Counted from the stretch's first letter, positions 42,119 through 51,096 are shown. The stretch is DNA of 53,166 nt from an uncultured Anaerolineae bacterium (GCA_937922795.1 CALAJK010000048.1:1-53166); one strand, 5' to 3'. Notes: generated by a model not told the origin, from the letters alone. Made by a program: numbers and translations.

Positions 42119-42871
42119 ATGAAGATCTCTTTGATCATTCCCGCTTATAACGAAGCAGAAGGTGTGGCGCAGACGGCGGAAGCCGTGCGCAATGTCGTGG
42201 CGTATCTGCGCAAAACGCACGAGGTCGAGGTCGTGTTTGTCAACGACGGCAGCCAGGACGAAACCGAAGCGCTGCTGTGCGCCGCGTTCCAAGACGATCC
42301 ACAGGTGAAAATCATCGCGCACGACCGCAACCGCGGGCTGGGCGCGGCCATTCGCACCGGCTTTCAGCACGCCAAAGGCGACATCATCATCACCACCGAT
42401 TTCGACGGCACCTACTCGTTCAGTACCATTCCGCAGCTGCTCAGCCGAATGCTGGTTGACCGTGTAGACATTGTGACTGCTTCGCCGTATCACCCCCAGG
42501 GCGGCGTTGAAGGCGTTCCGCGCTACCGCTTGTTGTTCAGCTTCGGCGCGTCGCTGCTCTACCGCCTGCTGGTGAACTGGCGCATCCACACCTGGACGGC
42601 GCTGTTCCGCGCCTACCGTCGCCGTGTAATCGAGACGGTGACCTTCGACAGCGATGATTTCCTGGCCGGCACCGAACTGCTGGTGAAGGCCATTCGCAGC
42701 GGCTTCACCGTATCCGAGTTCCCGACCGTCCTGCGTGTGCGCACCTTCGGCCAATCCAGCATCAAAATCGCCCGCGTCACGCTGTCGCATCTCAAGTTCC
42801 AGGGACGGCTGCTGAGAGCGATCTTGACCGGCGATGCTGAGTTGAAACGCACGTCGCTGGCTAAAGGCTAA
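42119..42871 (+). CDS. GT2 glycosyltransferase, dolichyl/polyprenyl-phosphate sugar synthase type
   Basis: A 250-aa soluble or peripheral protein. The ATG at 42119 has GGAGGGG nine bases upstream. GT-A marks are SLIIPAYNEAEGV at the N-terminus, VFVNDGSQDET, RGLGAAIRTGFQHAKGD and the DxD-like TTDFDGTYS. RAYRRRVIE and the later FGQSSIK region fit the DPM1/polyprenyl-phosphate mannose or glucose synthase group. There is no C-terminal TM pair. It starts a run with an SMR-type protein (two bases away) and a FAD-dependent oxidoreductase, so it probably makes a lipid-linked sugar that is then flipped or modified. Confidence 0.87.
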   Translation: MKISLIIPAYNEAEGVAQTAEAVRNVVAYLRKTHEVEVVFVNDGSQDETEALLCAAFQDDPQVKIIAHDRNRGLGAAIRTGFQHAKGDIIITTDFDGTYSFSTIPQLLSRMLVDRVDIVTASPYHPQGGVEGVPRYRLLFSFGASLLYRLLVNWRIHTWTALFRAYRRRVIETVTFDSDDFLAGTELLVKAIRSGFTVSEFPTVLRVRTFGQSSIKIARVTLSHLKFQGRLLRAILTGDAELKRTSLAKG

Positions 42872-42872
42872 T

Positions 42873-43232
42873 TTGAAAACCATGTCGCCATTCGTCTTCA
42901 TCGCATTCAGCACAGTGTTCGGGGTGACGGGACAGCTCCTGCTCAAAGCGGGGATGATCCGCATCAGCGCCCGTCCCGGCGGCGCCTTTCTAGTGCGGGT
43001 GGCTCTGTCCCCCTGGGTGGTCGGCGGGCTGCTGGTGTACGGGATCGGAGTCGTCTTCTGGCTGCTGGCGCTGTCGAATCTGGAGATCAGCTATGCTTAT
43101 CCCTTTGCCAGCCTCAGCTACATCGGCATCATCATCGGGTCTTACTTCATCTTCAGAGAGCGCCTGAGCGCGCTGCGGCTGCTGGGCGTGGCGATCATCA
43201 TCGCTGGCGTAATCGTCACCAGTTTGAGCTGA
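42873..43232 (+). CDS. SMR/EamA-type four-TM protein
   Basis: A 119-aa protein with four TM helices (about 5-25, 45-65, 70-90 and 98-117), the size of small multidrug resistance proteins and of ArnE/ArnF-type flippase subunits. FSTVFGVTGQLLLKAGM in TM1 and ALSNLEISYAYPFASLSYI in TM3 are family-like. The catalytic Glu of EmrE in TM1 is absent, which disfavours drug export. The TTG at 42873 has AAAGG five bases upstream; ATG at 42882 is the alternative. Next to a polyprenyl-phosphate sugar synthase, it probably moves the lipid-linked sugar across the membrane. Confidence 0.8.
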   Translation: MKTMSPFVFIAFSTVFGVTGQLLLKAGMIRISARPGGAFLVRVALSPWVVGGLLVYGIGVVFWLLALSNLEISYAYPFASLSYIGIIIGSYFIFRERLSALRLLGVAIIIAGVIVTSLS

Positions 43233-43327
43233 GCTAGGTTTTGGTCGTCATTGGTCGCTCGATCCAGCCATCAAACTGCTGAGTTCAGGCTCAATTAAGA
43301 CACAGTTCGCTACTCCAAAGGGGGCAC

Positions 43328-44683
43328 GTGGAACCACTGCGCATTGCGATCATCGGCGGCGGCATCCTGGGGGTGACGCTGGCCTACAAACTCTCTCAGC
43401 GCGGCCTGCGCGTCACCCTCTACGAGCGCGGCGACAACCTGGGCGGGCTGGCCGGCTATATGCTGTACGACGGCGTTCGGATGGATCGCTTCTACCACAC
43501 CATCCTCAGCAGCGACATGTCCATGCAGACCCTGATCGAGGAGAGCGGCGTCAAGGATCGCCTGCACTTCACGCCCACCAAGCAGGGTTTCTATGATAAC
43601 GGCCAGCTCTACCCGTTCAATACGCCGGTGGATTTCCTGCTGTTCCCGCCGTTGAACCTGTTCCAGCGCTTCCGGTTGGGGCTGCAAGTGATCTATGCCC
43701 AGTTCGAAAGCGACTGGCGCAAGATGGACACCATCCCGGTCGAGGATTGGCTGATCAAAGTCAGCGGGCGCGGCGTCTACCGGAAAGTCTGGCAGCCGCT
43801 GCTGCGCGCCAAGTTCGACACCACCGCCCAGAACGTGCCCGCCACCTACATCTGGTCGCGGCTGCGGCGCATGATGGGCACGCGCCAGGGCGTGACCTCT
43901 AAAGAGATGATGTGCTACCTGGAGAACGGCTACTACACGCTGATCGAGGCGCTGGCGCACAAAGCTGAAGCGCAGGGGGCTGAGTTCCACCTGCAAGCGC
44001 CGATCGAGGAGATCGTCATCGAAGGCGGACGCGCCGTCGGCGTGCGCGTCGGCGGCCAGGCGCAGCCTTTCGATCTGGTGATCAGCACGCTGGCCTCGCC
44101 CATTCTGGCGCAGCTTGTGCCAAACGCCCCAGCGGATTTCCGCGCCCTGCTGGCCAAGCAGGAGTACTTGGGCGTACTCTGCCCGCTGCTCATCCTCAAG
44201 CGGTCATTGATCCCGTACTACGTCCTCAACATCACCGACGAGTCCATCCCCTTCACCGCCGTTGTGGAGACGACCAACCTGATCGATCCCAAACATGTCA
44301 AGGGGTATCACCTGGTCTACCTGCCGAAGTATCTGGCCCCCGACAACGAGATGGCGACCTGGCCGGATGACCGGGTGCGAGAAGAATGGATGGGACATTT
44401 CCGGCGCATGTTCCCCAACTTCGACGAATCAGACATCGTGGCGTTCATCGTGCAGCGCGCCCGCTACGTCGAGCCCATCCGCCCGATGGGCACCCTGCAC
44501 GAGATCCCGCCCATCAAGACGCCGGTCGAGAACCTGTACATGGGCAATACCGTCTTGATCTACCCTGACCTGGGCAACGGCGAGGCCATGACCCGCCTCG
44601 CCGCCCGGATGGCGGAACAGGTGCTGGAAGCGGTCGGCTCATGCCAGGCCTTGAGCCAGGCTTCGGTTATCGCCGAGCCTTGA
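43328..44683 (+). CDS. FAD-dependent oxidoreductase (amine-oxidase/protoporphyrinogen-oxidase-like)
   Basis: A 451-aa flavoprotein. The N-terminal Rossmann motif is IAIIGGGILGVTLAYKL, followed by LYERGDNLGGLAGY, the FAD ADP-binding strand and second Gly motif. The C-terminal FAD-closing segment is NLYMGNTVLIYPDLGNGEAM. The order resembles NAD(P)-binding amine oxidases, protoporphyrinogen oxidase and UDP-galactopyranose mutase-like proteins. Known heme genes are absent nearby, so a role on a lipid or lipid-linked sugar is likelier. GTG at 43328 lies just after a G-rich stretch (AAAGGGG) that can serve as ribosome site. It is the third gene of the GT2 run, 95 bp after the SMR gene. Confidence 0.78.
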   Translation: MEPLRIAIIGGGILGVTLAYKLSQRGLRVTLYERGDNLGGLAGYMLYDGVRMDRFYHTILSSDMSMQTLIEESGVKDRLHFTPTKQGFYDNGQLYPFNTPVDFLLFPPLNLFQRFRLGLQVIYAQFESDWRKMDTIPVEDWLIKVSGRGVYRKVWQPLLRAKFDTTAQNVPATYIWSRLRRMMGTRQGVTSKEMMCYLENGYYTLIEALAHKAEAQGAEFHLQAPIEEIVIEGGRAVGVRVGGQAQPFDLVISTLASPILAQLVPNAPADFRALLAKQEYLGVLCPLLILKRSLIPYYVLNITDESIPFTAVVETTNLIDPKHVKGYHLVYLPKYLAPDNEMATWPDDRVREEWMGHFRRMFPNFDESDIVAFIVQRARYVEPIRPMGTLHEIPPIKTPVENLYMGNTVLIYPDLGNGEAMTRLAARMAEQVLEAVGSCQALSQASVIAEP

Positions 44684-44895
44684 CGGACGAGCCGCCGACG
44701 GCCCTCTACACACGAACCGGCCGGTGATCCGATAGACGATCAGCTCCCGGCTGGCCTCGCGCGGGCGTTCAGCCGGCGCGCGGCGTTCGGCTGCTGGTTT
44801 CCACAGCGTCCCGATTCTGGAGATCCAAAAGCTGCTTTGATCGGCGCACTTCATGGTATGCTTGAGAAGCAGATGGCAGCTATGGAGGGAAAGCA

Positions 44896-45117
44896 GTGAG
44901 CCTGCTACGCCGCATTGAAGGTCGAGGGATGCCTCAGGCCGGTGAACACGTGCGCATCTACCAGTTGAACCGGTTGATCGCCCAGGGACAGGTGATCTGC
45001 GTCGACGCGCAAGTGATCTCCATCGCCGGCGACACCCTGATCAATCTGGACACCGATGAAGTCCGGCGCGGGTTACATGACGGCAGCATTCGCATCGAGC
45101 GCCCGCCGCGCCGCTGA
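44896..45117 (+). CDS. Small conserved-looking protein upstream of a GntR regulator
   Basis: A 73-aa protein. The GTG at 44896 has GGAGGG six bases upstream, a strong ribosome site that supports the gene. The sequence alternates polar and hydrophobic residues (VICVDAQVISIAGDTLINLD) and ends in a basic tail, so it may be a small beta-barrel or SH3-like fold. I do not recognise it. It ends two bases before the GntR start, so they are co-translated. A DNA- or RNA-binding accessory role is possible but unsupported. Confidence 0.6.
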   Translation: MSLLRRIEGRGMPQAGEHVRIYQLNRLIAQGQVICVDAQVISIAGDTLINLDTDEVRRGLHDGSIRIERPPRR

Positions 45118-45119
45118 CC

Positions 45120-45782
45120 GTGGCCAGTGCCCACACTCGCGCTGAAACCGTCGCCGCCAGCCTGCGGGGCGCTATCCTGAGAGGTGAATATCTGTGCGGC
45201 GACCGGTTAGTTGAGCTGACGCTGTCGCAGCGGCTGGGCGTCAGCCAGAACACGATACGCGACGCCCTGCACATCCTGGAAAACGAAGGTTGGGTGGTCA
45301 AGCACGCTCGGCGCGGCGCGCACGTGCGCGCATTCACCGCCGATGAAGCTATGGAAGTCTACGCGCTGTGGGCGGCTATCGAAGGTCTGGCGCTGGGCTG
45401 GGCGATGGCCAGCTTCACCCGCAAAGACCTTCAGGTGTTGAGCCAGCTGGTGCGACAGGCGCGCCGGCTGGCGCTGACCGGCGATGTGCGCGCCGCCGAT
45501 GAAAAGCTGCTGGCGCTGCACGCCCTCATCGGTGACCGCTGCGGCCGGCCGCAGACGACGGCGCTGCTGGCCCGCCTGCGCAACCAGGTGCACCTGCTGG
45601 AGACGCTGCGCCACATGCGCGCGCCGCGCAGCCTGTACGCTCAGCAGACGCAGATCCTCCTCCACGAGAAATGGGTATCGTTGATCGAAGCCGGCGACGT
45701 CGAGGCCGCCGAGCAAGTGCTGCGCTACCTCATCCACAGCGATGGCGAGTCGCTGGCGGCGCTGCTGTCCGCGCGCGGCTGA
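45120..45782 (+). CDS. GntR-family transcriptional regulator, FCD type
   Basis: A 220-aa regulator. The N-terminal winged helix matches GntR: AASLRGAILRGEYLCGDRLVE, then LSQRLGVSQNTIRDALHILENEG. After it comes an all-helical FadR/FCD-like ligand domain (EVYALWAAIEGLALGWAMA ... LHALIGDRCGR ... HEKWVSLIEAGDVEAAEQVL), where the usual H..E..D ligand residues are partly present. FCD members sense acyl-CoAs, sugars or hydroxy acids. The GTG start lies two bases after the small protein. The aldo/keto reductase 178 bp downstream has its own promoter, so the target genes are unclear. Confidence 0.87.
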   Translation: MASAHTRAETVAASLRGAILRGEYLCGDRLVELTLSQRLGVSQNTIRDALHILENEGWVVKHARRGAHVRAFTADEAMEVYALWAAIEGLALGWAMASFTRKDLQVLSQLVRQARRLALTGDVRAADEKLLALHALIGDRCGRPQTTALLARLRNQVHLLETLRHMRAPRSLYAQQTQILLHEKWVSLIEAGDVEAAEQVLRYLIHSDGESLAALLSARG

Positions 45783-45870
45783 AAGCCACATGTCTTGAAC
45801 CTCAGCCCGCGCCCTCCCGGTGAACATGCTGCCCCCAGAGCGCGGCCAAACGCCGTTCAGACCGCCTCAT

Positions 45871-45898
45871 TTGGCCTGTGGGCTGCGAGGAGTACAAT
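45871..45898 (+). promoter_or_regulatory. Promoter for the aldo/keto reductase gene
   Basis: TTGGCC (45871-45876) and TACAAT (45893-45898) are separated by 16 bp, about 60 bases before the ATG at 45961. Confidence 0.5.
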
Positions 45899-45960
45899 TC
45901 TCATTGATGCGACTGCGCCGTAGCAGGTTTCAGCCTGTGCCAAATGAGGAGAAATGAACT

Positions 45961-46926
45961 ATGCAGTACACCCATCTAGGACGCACCGGCCTGCTCGTCA
46001 GCCGATTGTGCCTGGGCACGATGAACTTCGGCCCGGAGACAGATGAAAAAGACAGCTTCGCCATCATGGATCACGCGCTGGAGCTGGGCATCAACTTCTT
46101 CGATACGGCCAATGTGTACGGCTGGAAGAAGGGCGAGGGCGTCACCGAACAGATCATCGGGCGCTGGTTCGCCCAGGGCGGCGGCCGGCGCGAGAAGACG
46201 GTCATCGCCACCAAAGTTTATGGCGTGATGGGCGACTGGCCGAACCAGAGCAAACTTTCCGCTCTGCACATCAAACGCGCCTGCGAGGACAGCCTGCGCC
46301 GGCTGCAGACCGATTACATTGATCTGTACCAGATGCATCACGTTGACCGCGCCACGCCCTGGGAAGAGATCTGGCAGGCGATGGAGCAGCTCGTCCGCGA
46401 GGGCAAGGTGATATATGTGGGCAGCAGCAATTTCGCCGGCTGGCACATCGCCCAGGCCAATGAGATCGCCCGGCAGCGGCACTTCATGGGGTTGGTCAGC
46501 GAGCAGAGCCTGTACAACCTAGCGGCGCGCACGGTGGAGCTGGAAGTCATCCCCGCCTGCCAGGCCTACGGGCTGGGGTTGATCCCGTGGAGCCCGCTGG
46601 CGGGCGGCATCCTGGGCGGCACGAAAGAGGACGGCAAGCGCCGCCAGCGCGACCGCTCGAAAGAACTCATCGAGAAGCACGGCGCGCGGCTGCGCCGCTA
46701 CGAAGCTTTCTGCGAGCGCCTGGGCGAGAAACCGGCCAACGTGGCGCTGGCTTGGCTGCTGCACAACCCGGCGGTGACCGCGCCCATCATCGGCCCGCGC
46801 ACGCTGGATCAGCTCACCGGCAGCCTGCGCGCGCTGGAGATCAAGCTGACCGACAAGCAGCTTAAGACGCTGGACGACATCTGGCCCGGCCCCGGCGGCC
46901 CCGCGCCCGAAGCCTATGCCTGGTAA
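45961..46926 (+). CDS. Aldo/keto reductase
   Basis: A 321-aa NADPH-dependent TIM-barrel reductase. The catalytic tetrad is D48, Y53 (FFDTANVYGW), K85 (IATKVYG) and H126 (LYQMHHVD). YVGSSNFAGWHIAQA and the C-terminal cofactor region (PIIGPRTLDQL) are typical. It belongs to the YghZ/Kv-beta-like AKR group by the MNFGPETDE and RLCLGTMNFG segments. The ribosome site GGAG lies in GAGGAGAAATGAACT before the ATG. It reduces aldehydes; the exact substrate cannot be inferred. The V4R gene follows 46 bp downstream. Confidence 0.92.
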   Translation: MQYTHLGRTGLLVSRLCLGTMNFGPETDEKDSFAIMDHALELGINFFDTANVYGWKKGEGVTEQIIGRWFAQGGGRREKTVIATKVYGVMGDWPNQSKLSALHIKRACEDSLRRLQTDYIDLYQMHHVDRATPWEEIWQAMEQLVREGKVIYVGSSNFAGWHIAQANEIARQRHFMGLVSEQSLYNLAARTVELEVIPACQAYGLGLIPWSPLAGGILGGTKEDGKRRQRDRSKELIEKHGARLRRYEAFCERLGEKPANVALAWLLHNPAVTAPIIGPRTLDQLTGSLRALEIKLTDKQLKTLDDIWPGPGGPAPEAYAW

Positions 46927-46972
46927 ACCGGCCGAGATGATCGTTGTGAGACAGTAGCTGAAAGGCGGCCTC

Positions 46973-48361
46973 ATGATCCGCGTCACCGCCCGGTCTGATC
47001 AGGATGCCAGCGGCGACATCCCGATGGTGGATGCCTACATGCGCTGGGCGCTGGAGGCCGCGCAGGCGGTGATCGGGCCGGAGGCGCTGCTGCAGACGCT
47101 GCGCGAAGCCGGTCTGGAGCGCTTCATCCATACGCCGCCGACGGACGCGCTCAGCGCCAGCGGCGCCGTCACCTTCCGCGATTACGCCGCTTTTCACGCC
47201 GCGCTGCTGCGGCGGTTCGGGCCGGCCATCGCCCTGCGCATCGGCCAGTTGAGCGTCCGCCGCGCCCTGCAAGCCCGTCCGGCGCGCTTCATGCGCAGCG
47301 CCGCCGCCAGCTCACCGGGGCTGACCACCGAGACTCGGTTGAAGCTGGGGTTGATGGCGCTGCTGGCCGGGCTCAGCCAGCAGATGCAAAGCCCGGCCAT
47401 GCAGTTCGAGGGCGCGGTCGAAGACCGCGGCGATCATTGGGCGGTTGTCGTCCCGACCTGCCCGGTGTGCGCCGGCCAGCAGGCTGACGGCTGCATCGGC
47501 TGGCTGGTCGAAGCGCTGCTGGCGGAGGCCGGCCGGCTGGTGTTCGGCCTGGCGTTCAATGTGGTCGAAGTCGCCTGCCGCGCCCAGGGCGACCCGGCCG
47601 GCGTGTGGCTCGTCCCCAAGCGGCCGAATGCGGAGTCGCTGGCCGAGGCGGCCGCCGCCCGCATCGTGGCGGCCTTGCTGCCGGATGACGACCTGGTCCT
47701 CACCGATCGGGCTGAACCTGACCGGGCGCTTGACTTGTATCTGCTGGACGCCTACATGCGCTGGGCGCTGCTGGCGGTGGAGGCCATCGTCGGCGCGGAA
47801 CAGATGCCGGCGATCCTGCGCCATGCCGGCCTGGAGCGGCTGATCGACAACTATCCGCCGGACCATCTGGAAATCAGCGGGCAGTACACGTTTCGGGATT
47901 ACGCCCGGCTCAATGCCAGCCTGCTCGATCTGTTCGGGCGCGGCGCGGCCAACATCACCCATGCCATTGGCCGCCTGTCGGCGCGGCTGGCCATGCAGCG
48001 CCAGTTCGAGCTGTTCAATCTGTCTCAGATCATCGCTTCGCAGACGCTGCCGCCGGCCGAACAGGTCAAACTGGGGCTGGAAGCCATGCATCAGGGCTTT
48101 CGCCAGTTGATGAGCGCGGCCGGGCAGGACTGGCATGGCCACGTCGAAGACCGGGGGGTATGCCTGGCCTTCGTGGTAGACACGTGCCCGCTGTGCGCCG
48201 GCAAGCAGGCGAACATTCCGCTGGGCGGCATCTTTGAAGGACTGCTGGCCGAATGCGTCTACTGGCTGACCGGTCAGCGGCACGCCGTGCGCGAGGTGCA
48301 GTGCCGGGCGATGGGCGCGCACGCCGGCGTGTGGGAGATCAGCAAAATGCCCGACGAGTAG
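46973..48361 (+). CDS. Tandem V4R-domain protein
   Basis: A 462-aa cytoplasmic protein made of two homologous halves (about 20-216 and 259-460). Each starts with DAYMRWAL and has a GLER and a TFRDYA segment. Each also has a central helix pair ending EDRG, a C-P-x-C-AG motif (C163/C166 and C405/C408), later single cysteines (C174/C428 in loops, C202 and C444 before R-A), and a final VW. The V4R fold (4-vinyl reductase, also in XylR-type sensors) often binds zinc or a small hydrophobic ligand through such cysteines. No DNA-binding domain is attached. A ligand sensor or chlorophyll-type binding role is inferred. Confidence 0.7.
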   Translation: MIRVTARSDQDASGDIPMVDAYMRWALEAAQAVIGPEALLQTLREAGLERFIHTPPTDALSASGAVTFRDYAAFHAALLRRFGPAIALRIGQLSVRRALQARPARFMRSAAASSPGLTTETRLKLGLMALLAGLSQQMQSPAMQFEGAVEDRGDHWAVVVPTCPVCAGQQADGCIGWLVEALLAEAGRLVFGLAFNVVEVACRAQGDPAGVWLVPKRPNAESLAEAAAARIVAALLPDDDLVLTDRAEPDRALDLYLLDAYMRWALLAVEAIVGAEQMPAILRHAGLERLIDNYPPDHLEISGQYTFRDYARLNASLLDLFGRGAANITHAIGRLSARLAMQRQFELFNLSQIIASQTLPPAEQVKLGLEAMHQGFRQLMSAAGQDWHGHVEDRGVCLAFVVDTCPLCAGKQANIPLGGIFEGLLAECVYWLTGQRHAVREVQCRAMGAHAGVWEISKMPDE

Positions 48362-48380
48362 GGGCGGCCACGACCGCCCC
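48361..48380. terminator. Hairpin between the V4R and lactate dehydrogenase genes
   Basis: GGGGCGG (48361-48367) and CCGCCCC (48374-48380) pair perfectly around CCACGA between two convergent genes. It begins at the last base of the V4R stop codon. No U-tract is present. Confidence 0.5.
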
Positions 48381-48428
48381 CGCCGCCTAGCCGACCCGGC
48401 CTGACGGCGTTCTACGCGTTCGTCTGCG

Positions 48429-49367
48429 TCACAGCTTGAGGATGGCCGCGCGCACGGTCTGCGCGCTGACGACCAGCGCCGCCTGCTCATCGGCATTCAG
48501 CGGCGGCGGAAAAGTAGCCAGCACGCCATCGCCGCCGACCAGATGCGGCAGCGCAACCGTCACGTCCGGCACGCCGGCCGCTTCTGGCAGGGGCGTGCAC
48601 ACCGTCAAGATGGCCTGCTGGTCGCGCAGGATGACGTCCACGATGCGAGCCAGGGCGCTGCCGATGCCGTAATAGGTGGAGCCCTTGCCGGCGATGATGT
48701 GGTAGGCGGCGCGGCGCACCTGCTCGTCAATCGTCCCGCGCACGTCCGGGCCGGGCGGCGCGGCGTGGCGACGTTCGCAGAATTCCTCCAGCGGCATCCC
48801 GCCCACGGTCACCAGCGACCAGGTGAGCACTTCGGTGTCGCCGTGCTCGCCGATGACGTAGCCGTGCACGTGCGGCGGGTCTACCTGTAGGTAGCGCCCC
48901 AGCAGCGCCCGAAAGCGGGCGGTATCCAGCGTCGTGCCGGAGCCGATCACCCGGCTGGACGGCACACCGTACTCGCTGGCATAGCGCGCCGCCAGGTGGG
49001 TCATCACATCGACCGGGTTGGTGGCCACCACCAGCACGGCATCCGGGGCGTGGGTCAGCACGGCCGGGATCACCGCCCGGAAGACGGCCGCGTTGCGCTC
49101 CAGCAGTTGCAGGCGCGTCTCACCCGGCTGCTGGCTGACGCCGGCGGCGATGATGACCAGGCGGCAGCCGGCCAGGTCAGGGTAATCGCCGGCGGAGACC
49201 CGCAGCGGGTGGGCGAAGGGGACGGCGTGCAGCAGGTCGTCGGCCTCGGCCTGAGCGCGCACAGTGTTCTTGTCCACCAGGACGATCTCGCGGCCAATGC
49301 CGCGCATGACCAGGGCGTAGGCGGCCGTCGCGCCTACCAACCCACAGCCGATGATGCCGATCTTCAT
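48429..49367 (-). CDS. ldh: L-lactate dehydrogenase
   Basis: A 312-aa NAD-dependent enzyme converting pyruvate to L-lactate. The Rossmann motif is [17 protein letters not shown]. The substrate-discriminating residue is Q79 in [10 protein letters not shown], which fits lactate rather than malate dehydrogenase (that would have Arg). Other residues are R85, D148 and R151 ([10 protein letters not shown]) and H175 (GEHGDTE), matching Q102, R109, D168, R171 and H195 of the family numbering. AAGGAGG lies six bases before the ATG. It is transcribed alone, with the membrane protein upstream on the same strand 107 bp away. Confidence 0.92.
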   Translation of the reverse strand: MKIGIIGCGLVGATAAYALVMRGIGREIVLVDKNTVRAQAEADDLLHAVPFAHPLRVSAGDYPDLAGCRLVIIAAGVSQQPGETRLQLLERNAAVFRAVIPAVLTHAPDAVLVVATNPVDVMTHLAARYASEYGVPSSRVIGSGTTLDTARFRALLGRYLQVDPPHVHGYVIGEHGDTEVLTWSLVTVGGMPLEEFCERRHAAPPGPDVRGTIDEQVRRAAYHIIAGKGSTYYGIGSALARIVDVILRDQQAILTVCTPLPEAAGVPDVTVALPHLVGGDGVLATFPPPLNADEQAALVVSAQTVRAAILKL

Positions 49368-49474
49368 GCGCTGCCTCCTTGCGCTTGGTCAGGGCGAACC
49401 CGTCTACTGGCCTGAATCATAGCGCAGATGAGATCGGGAACAGATGAGAAGGCGATGCGCGGCGGCGCAGAAAA

Positions 49475-50218
49475 TCAGGCGAGGAAGCGCTCAGCGGCGC
49501 GCTGCGCGCCCAGGCCCAGCAGCAGCGGCAGCAGCGTCGGCAGCAGCAGCGCCGCCAGGACATGGCCGAGATCCAGCCCTTCGGGGTCGGCGAACAGCAG
49601 CAGCAGCACCATCCCCAACACGCCGGCCCAATAGAACACCATCGCGCCGGCGGCCAGCGCCAGCGCGCCGATGTGCCCGCGCAGCGCCACGCCGCACCAC
49701 AGGCCAGCCATGCCGCTCAGGTACAGCTCGGCGGCGGGCTGCGCCAGGATGGCCAACACGCCGGCCAGCACCACCAGCGGGCCATACTGAAGCGGGAAGG
49801 CCGGCAGCAGCGCGCTGACGACGATGATGGCGGTGACCGCCAAGACTTGCAGCAGGCGGTAGAGCAGCGTCAGCCGTCCAGGGTAAATCTGCCAAAAACT
49901 GCCCGCCCAGGTGCTGAGCAGCAGCTCGCGGCGCGAAAAAGGCGCGGCCAGCAGCAGATCCCACATGCCCTGGGCGTAAGCGGAGCGGACGCGCCCGGCT
50001 GCGCCGGCGGCCTGCCATACCAGCAGCACCAGCCAGCACAGCCCGAACAACACCGGCAGGCCGAACCCGCCGAACAGCACGAGCAGGCTGGCGGCCGTCG
50101 CGCCCAGCATGGGCGCTAGGCGGTCGGAGCGCAAACGGGTGAGATGCTGCCGCACCAGCGGATGGTCGCGGCGCAGCGCTGGCGGCAGCCAGGAGTCAGG
50201 CGGGAACAATCTCCACAT
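49475..50218 (-). CDS. Six-TM hypothetical membrane protein
   Basis: A 247-aa integral membrane protein with about six hydrophobic helices and a basic N-terminus (ALRRDHPLVRQHLTRLRSDRL). A conserved-looking segment, SAYAQGMWDLLLAAPFSRREL, between TM2 and TM3 resembles the amphipathic loop of ABC-2 type permeases, which precedes their TM pair. No ABC ATPase gene is adjacent, so an ABC-2 role cannot be concluded. The ATG at 50218 lacks a good ribosome site. It may be transcribed into ldh. Confidence 0.65.
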   Translation of the reverse strand: MWRLFPPDSWLPPALRRDHPLVRQHLTRLRSDRLAPMLGATAASLLVLFGGFGLPVLFGLCWLVLLVWQAAGAAGRVRSAYAQGMWDLLLAAPFSRRELLLSTWAGSFWQIYPGRLTLLYRLLQVLAVTAIIVVSALLPAFPLQYGPLVVLAGVLAILAQPAAELYLSGMAGLWCGVALRGHIGALALAAGAMVFYWAGVLGMVLLLLFADPEGLDLGHVLAALLLPTLLPLLLGLGAQRAAERFLA

Positions 50219-50355
50219 CGGCTCGTCAGGTCATGTCGGTCGGCTTAGGCGCGAAGTGCATCATCTCTATCGTAAGCCAGGCCGGCCAGACCAGCGGCAG
50301 ATGTGAAAATCTTCGCCCAAACCTGAACAAACGGCTAACAAGCTCCACTGAGCGC

Positions 50356-50940
50356 TCACGCCGGCGCCCGCCGCAGCCAGTACCAAGCCGACGCCTGCCC
50401 GCCGCTGGTATCCGTCCCGATCGCCTGCGACTCGATCTGGAAGGCGGGGGTGAACAGCTCCGCCGTCATCTCCGGTGTCAGGCCGAGGCTGCGACCGCGC
50501 CGTTCATGCGGCAGGAAAGCGTACAGCAGATAGACTCCGCCGGGGCGCACCAGCCGCGCCAGCCCGGCGGCGTAGCGCGGGCGATCACTCGGCAGCACGC
50601 CGTGGAGGCAGCCGATGTCCACGGCCAGATCGAACGTCCCGTCGAGGAAGTCCAGGCGCGTCACATCGGCCACGAAGAACTCGGCGGACAGCCCGCGCCG
50701 GCGCGCCTTCTGCCGCGCCTGGGCCACTGCCGGCGGCGCAAAATCCACGCCGACCGCCTGCCAGCCGCGTTCGGCCAGGTAGAGCACGTTCGTCCCAGTG
50801 CCGCAGCCCAGGTCGAGCGCCCGCCCCGGCGGCAGCGAATCGGCCAGGGCGACTAGCTCCGGCGGGGTGACGCCTGTATCCCAGGGGGCCTGCCCGCGCA
50901 GGTAAAACCACCAGAAGCGCAGCCGTCTGAGCATCGCCAT
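50356..50940 (-). CDS. Class I SAM-dependent methyltransferase
   Basis: A 194-aa enzyme. SAM-binding motif I is ALDLGCGTGTNVLYLAERG, followed by AVGVDFAP and the motif FDLAVDIGCLHGVL. The N-terminal PWDTG and the pattern LRFWWFYLRGQAPWDTGV are typical of small thiopurine/tellurite-resistance-type methyltransferases. The substrate is not identifiable. The ATG at 50940 has AAAGG five bases upstream. It is divergent from the GT4 glycosyltransferase; a -10-like TATACT (50979-50984, minus strand) precedes it. Confidence 0.85.
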   Translation of the reverse strand: MAMLRRLRFWWFYLRGQAPWDTGVTPPELVALADSLPPGRALDLGCGTGTNVLYLAERGWQAVGVDFAPPAVAQARQKARRRGLSAEFFVADVTRLDFLDGTFDLAVDIGCLHGVLPSDRPRYAAGLARLVRPGGVYLLYAFLPHERRGRSLGLTPEMTAELFTPAFQIESQAIGTDTSGGQASAWYWLRRAPA

Positions 50941-51051
50941 TTGAACCTTTCCTGAACGACCGATCACACGCCTATTAAGTATAGGGGGCATTCGGCATAT
51001 CGAATACACCTTGAAGTATACGTCGCCCGCAGGCGCGGCGGGCGCGGTCAG

Positions 51052-51057
51052 TATAAT
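51052..51057 (+). promoter_or_regulatory. -10 box for the GT4 gene
   Basis: Perfect TATAAT, 39 bp before the ATG at 51097. I see no good -35 at 16-18 bp upstream. The transcript would start near 51064. Confidence 0.45.
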
Positions 51058-51096
51058 TCAATCGGATCGGGGACTTATCTCTGGTATGTGGCTGCC

